From Candidatus Babeliales bacterium (GTDB lineage: Bacteria > Babelota > Babeliae > Babelales > UBA12411): DNA of 43,593 bases. Positions 41,642 to 43,593 of this stretch are shown here, piece by piece (within the stretch, counting starts at the first letter, position 1; every line of letters begins with the position of its first letter). The position numbers were made by a program, and so were the translations under genes. A model generated the notes under the pieces. The model saw only the letters and a list, made by a program, of their open reading frames with translations, was not told where the DNA came from and did no database searches. The stretch is from assembly GCA_023128415.1 (NCBI GenBank), contig JAGMEA010000005.1:1-43593 (forward strand), written 5' to 3'.

Positions 41642-43438
41642 TTATTCTTTTTTATCGTCGTCTTTTTGTTCTTCAGCTAATTTTTCTTTCATATCGTCTA
41701 ATGCCTGCTTCAAAGTATTATTTAAACCAGACTTAGGCATGGATTTTGGTTTATTAGCCGAACTTTTAGCCTTTTTAGGTGCTTCTGTTTGAACTTTGTC
41801 TTCTAAAGCCTTCAAGCTTAATCCAAGTTTTTGTTCTTCTTTGTTGACCTTAATTACCTTAAATTGGGTTTTTTGGCCAACAGTTAAAACATCTTCAACT
41901 TTTTTAACACCCTTGTTAGCTAGTTCTGATACATGAACCAAACCTTCAATACCTGATGGTAATTTAATGAAAGCTCCAAAATTAGTTATTTTAGAAACGG
42001 TACCTTCAACAATTTTTCCAACAGGATATTCTTTTTCTATTTCTTCCCAAGGATTTCCTTGAATTTGTTTGATTCCAAGAGAAATCTTTCTATTTTCTGC
42101 GTCTATTCCAAGAATGATAGCTTCAACAACGTCACCTTTTTTGAAGCGTTCCCCTGGGTGACTTATATGATCAGTCCAAGAAAGATCGGATACGTGAACA
42201 AGCCCATCAATACCTTCATCCAGTTGAACAAAAATACCAAAATCGGTTATGTTGCTTATTCGGCCAGAAATCTTTTCATCAACCTTGAATTTCTTTTCAA
42301 TGTCTCTCCAAGGATCGCCCTTAATTTGTTTAACACTTAGAGACATTCTTCTATTTTCTTTATCCAAGGCAACAATTATAGCTTCTACTTTATCGCCTGT
42401 TTTAAAATGTTTGGATAAGTTAGTGATTCTATCTGTCCAAGATATTTCGGAAATATGAACAAGTCCCTCTATACCTTTTTCTACTTCAACGAATAATCCA
42501 TAGTCAGTAATACTAGAAACTCTACCGCTAACTTTGCTGTCTACAGTGTACTTATCTTCAATAGTATCCCAAGGATTTTCAGTTAATTGCTTCATGCCAA
42601 GAGAAATTTTTTCTCTTTCCTTGTCGAAAGAAAGGATTTTGACAGAGATAGTGTCTCCAATTCTGACAAGCTCGCTAGGGTGTGCAATTCTTCCCCAAGA
42701 CATGTCTGTGATGTGAAGTAAACCGTCAATTCCTCCAATATCAACGAAAACACCATAGTTGGTAATGTTTTTAACAATACCCTGAACAACTTGTCCTTCT
42801 TGAATAGTTTCAAGAGCAATTTTTCTTTCTTCTGAACGTTGTTCTTCTAAATATTTTCTTCTGGATATAATAACGTTTCCACGTTTTTTATTTATCTTAA
42901 GGATTTTGCAGATAACTTCCTTACCAACGAATTGATCAAAATCTGTAACACGTTGAGTGTCTACTTGAGAGCCTGGTAAGAATGCTGGGATTCCGATATC
43001 AACGCTAAGACCACCTTTGACCTTATGTAAAACAATACCTCTTACAGGATCATCTGTTTTAGCAATATCGGCAATTTTTTCCCAAGCTTTGAGGGATTTA
43101 GCTTTTTGGTAAGATAAAACAACGTTTCCATCTTCGTCTTCTAAACGATCTATAACAACATCAATGGTATTATCTTCTCTAAACCGTTTCAACTCTACGT
43201 CTGTAAATTCATGGCCTGGAATTAAACCGTTAGATTTATAGTCAATATCGACTAAAACATTGTTACCATCTACAGCGATGATTTTACCGATAATAATTTT
43301 GCCTACTTGGAATTTGTTTTCTAGACCATCATAGAGTGAATCTAACTCTGCCTTTTGTTCAGGACTAAGTTTTATTGCGTCATCTAAATCTAAACTGAAA
43401 GTTGACGAAATATTTGTTTTATCGTGCTTTTTAAGCAT
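41642..43438 (-). CDS. rpsA: 30S ribosomal protein S1 (six S1 domains)
   Basis: A 598-residue mRNA-binding ribosomal protein. Six S1 RNA-binding repeats can be followed in order: from about residue 45 (VGKIIIGKIIAVDGN), then RGIVLHKVKGGLSVDIG, then QGIVKNITNYGVFVDIGGIDGLLHI, then three close repeats with (S)GR(V/I)S.ITD(Y/F)G and EGTVSKITNFGAF. The last 55 residues are a lysine-rich, low-complexity tail. The frame is open up to GTG at 43507, and ATG occurs at 43447 and 43438. 43438 is preferred because AAGGA (minus strand, 43452-43448) sits nine bases before it but directly abuts 43447. It is probably autoregulated through its leader as in other bacteria, but no such element was identified. 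Confidence 0.95.
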   Translation of the reverse strand: MLKKHDKTNISSTFSLDLDDAIKLSPEQKAELDSLYDGLENKFQVGKIIIGKIIAVDGNNVLVDIDYKSNGLIPGHEFTDVELKRFREDNTIDVVIDRLEDEDGNVVLSYQKAKSLKAWEKIADIAKTDDPVRGIVLHKVKGGLSVDIGIPAFLPGSQVDTQRVTDFDQFVGKEVICKILKINKKRGNVIISRRKYLEEQRSEERKIALETIQEGQVVQGIVKNITNYGVFVDIGGIDGLLHITDMSWGRIAHPSELVRIGDTISVKILSFDKEREKISLGMKQLTENPWDTIEDKYTVDSKVSGRVSSITDYGLFVEVEKGIEGLVHISEISWTDRITNLSKHFKTGDKVEAIIVALDKENRRMSLSVKQIKGDPWRDIEKKFKVDEKISGRISNITDFGIFVQLDEGIDGLVHVSDLSWTDHISHPGERFKKGDVVEAIILGIDAENRKISLGIKQIQGNPWEEIEKEYPVGKIVEGTVSKITNFGAFIKLPSGIEGLVHVSELANKGVKKVEDVLTVGQKTQFKVIKVNKEEQKLGLSLKALEDKVQTEAPKKAKSSANKPKSMPKSGLNNTLKQALDDMKEKLAEEQKDDDKKE

Positions 43439-43522
43439 ATACTGCATTCCTTGCCGGGCGTTTAATTGGGGACATACCCGTTTAAATAACGAACTGATTA
43501 CAATCACCTAACAATGTTTGAA

Positions 43523-43549
43523 GGGGAGGGTTGTCCCGACCCTGGTCCC
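43523..43549 (-). other. GC-rich hairpin in the rpsA leader / spacer
   Basis: AGGGT (43527-43531) pairs with ACCCT (43539-43543) around a 7-base loop, and flanking GGG (43523-43526 region) can pair with CCC (43547-43549). The stretch 43520-43560 is far richer in G and C than the genes around it. No T tract follows on either strand. It may be a structured leader of rpsA, a processing hairpin, or part of an RNA gene lying to the right. Confidence 0.45.
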
Positions 43550-43561
43550 AGAAAACCGATT

Positions 43562-43593
43562 AGGATAGGTGAACTACCGACCACTAAGCTTGA
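43562..43593 (-). ncRNA. rnpB: Candidate 3' end of RNase P RNA (partial, cut by window edge)
   Basis: On the minus strand the window begins AAGCTTAGTGGTCGG and continues to TTCACCT. Bacterial RNase P RNAs end with a GCTTA block followed by the 3' strand of helix P1 and TTCACC, as in E. coli (GGCTTA...GGTCAGTTTCACCT). Only about 30 bases are visible and the matching 5' strand lies outside the window, so pairing cannot be tested. An open frame also crosses this stretch to a stop near 43502-43504, so a protein C-terminus is the alternative. Confidence 0.33.

Noticed and set aside
42059-42458. Plus-strand open frames opposite rpsA
   Set aside because: They are mirror frames of the repeated S1 domains and show no motifs or start signals.
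43439-43507. Longer rpsA starting at GTG 43507
   Set aside because: The extra 23 residues do not resemble S1 N-termini, and AAGGA fits the ATG at 43438.

Overview
The window is strongly AT-rich DNA from a diderm (Gram-negative-type) bacterium. kdsA shows that the cell makes KDO for lipopolysaccharide. The housekeeping genes (rpsA with six S1 domains, ndk, nusB, efp, glyA and a 5-formyl-THF cyclo-ligase/FolD fusion) are all bacterial. Two small secreted proteins near the right end, the compact gene packing and the low GC would suit a host-associated lineage such as candidate phylum Dependentiae (TM6). That placement is a guess from protein style, not a demonstrated one.

Layout. (1) 1-131: GC-richer, structured DNA that resembles the right end of an IS200/IS605-type element. 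(2) 153-34571: one long surface-glycan locus, almost entirely on the + strand, with most genes overlapping or a few bases apart. The first half (1616-14057) is a nonulosonic-acid (sialic-acid-like sugar) module: PseB dehydratase, NeuB-family synthase, two PseF-type CMP-sugar synthetases, and an unusual set of tailoring enzymes (TIM-barrel isomerase, N-formyltransferase-like protein, PIG-L deacetylase, RmlD-like reductase, aldo/keto reductase, class III aminotransferase, Gfo/Idh/MocA dehydrogenase). The reverse-strand folate gene at 4833-6275 interrupts it. (3) 14038-18992: DegT aminotransferase, two related GNAT acetyltransferases, an N-acetyl-sugar amidotransferase and an amidase. (4) 19021-34571: ABC exporter, two paralogous four-cysteine glycan proteins, three methyltransferases, four glycosyltransferases, UDP-glucose 6-dehydrogenase and a class II amidotransferase (AsnB family). 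(5) 34556-43593: MsbA-like ABC exporter and glyA (minus), a small secreted coiled-coil protein, efp-nusB-kdsA (plus), a secreted alpha/beta hydrolase (minus) and rpsA-ndk (minus). The far right edge is a GC-rich non-coding patch that may be the 3' end of RNase P RNA.

How the genes may work together: PseB and the following enzymes would build a 2,4-diamino or otherwise modified hexose. NeuB would condense it with PEP to a nine-carbon acid, and PseF would activate it with CMP. Formyl, acetyl and amidino groups could be added by the formyltransferase, GNATs and amidotransferase. The bifunctional folate enzyme beside the formyltransferase makes folate intermediates leading to 10-formyl-THF. Glycosyltransferases, methyltransferases and uronate/uronamide genes would assemble a glycan, and the 19021 ABC protein could flip it. 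PseG, a clear PseC, HisH/HisF partners, Wzx, Wzy and an initiating phosphoglycosyltransferase were not recognised here, so the pathway is either non-canonical or completed elsewhere. No rRNA, tRNA or CRISPR array was seen, and no gene-free stretch exceeds about 200 bases.
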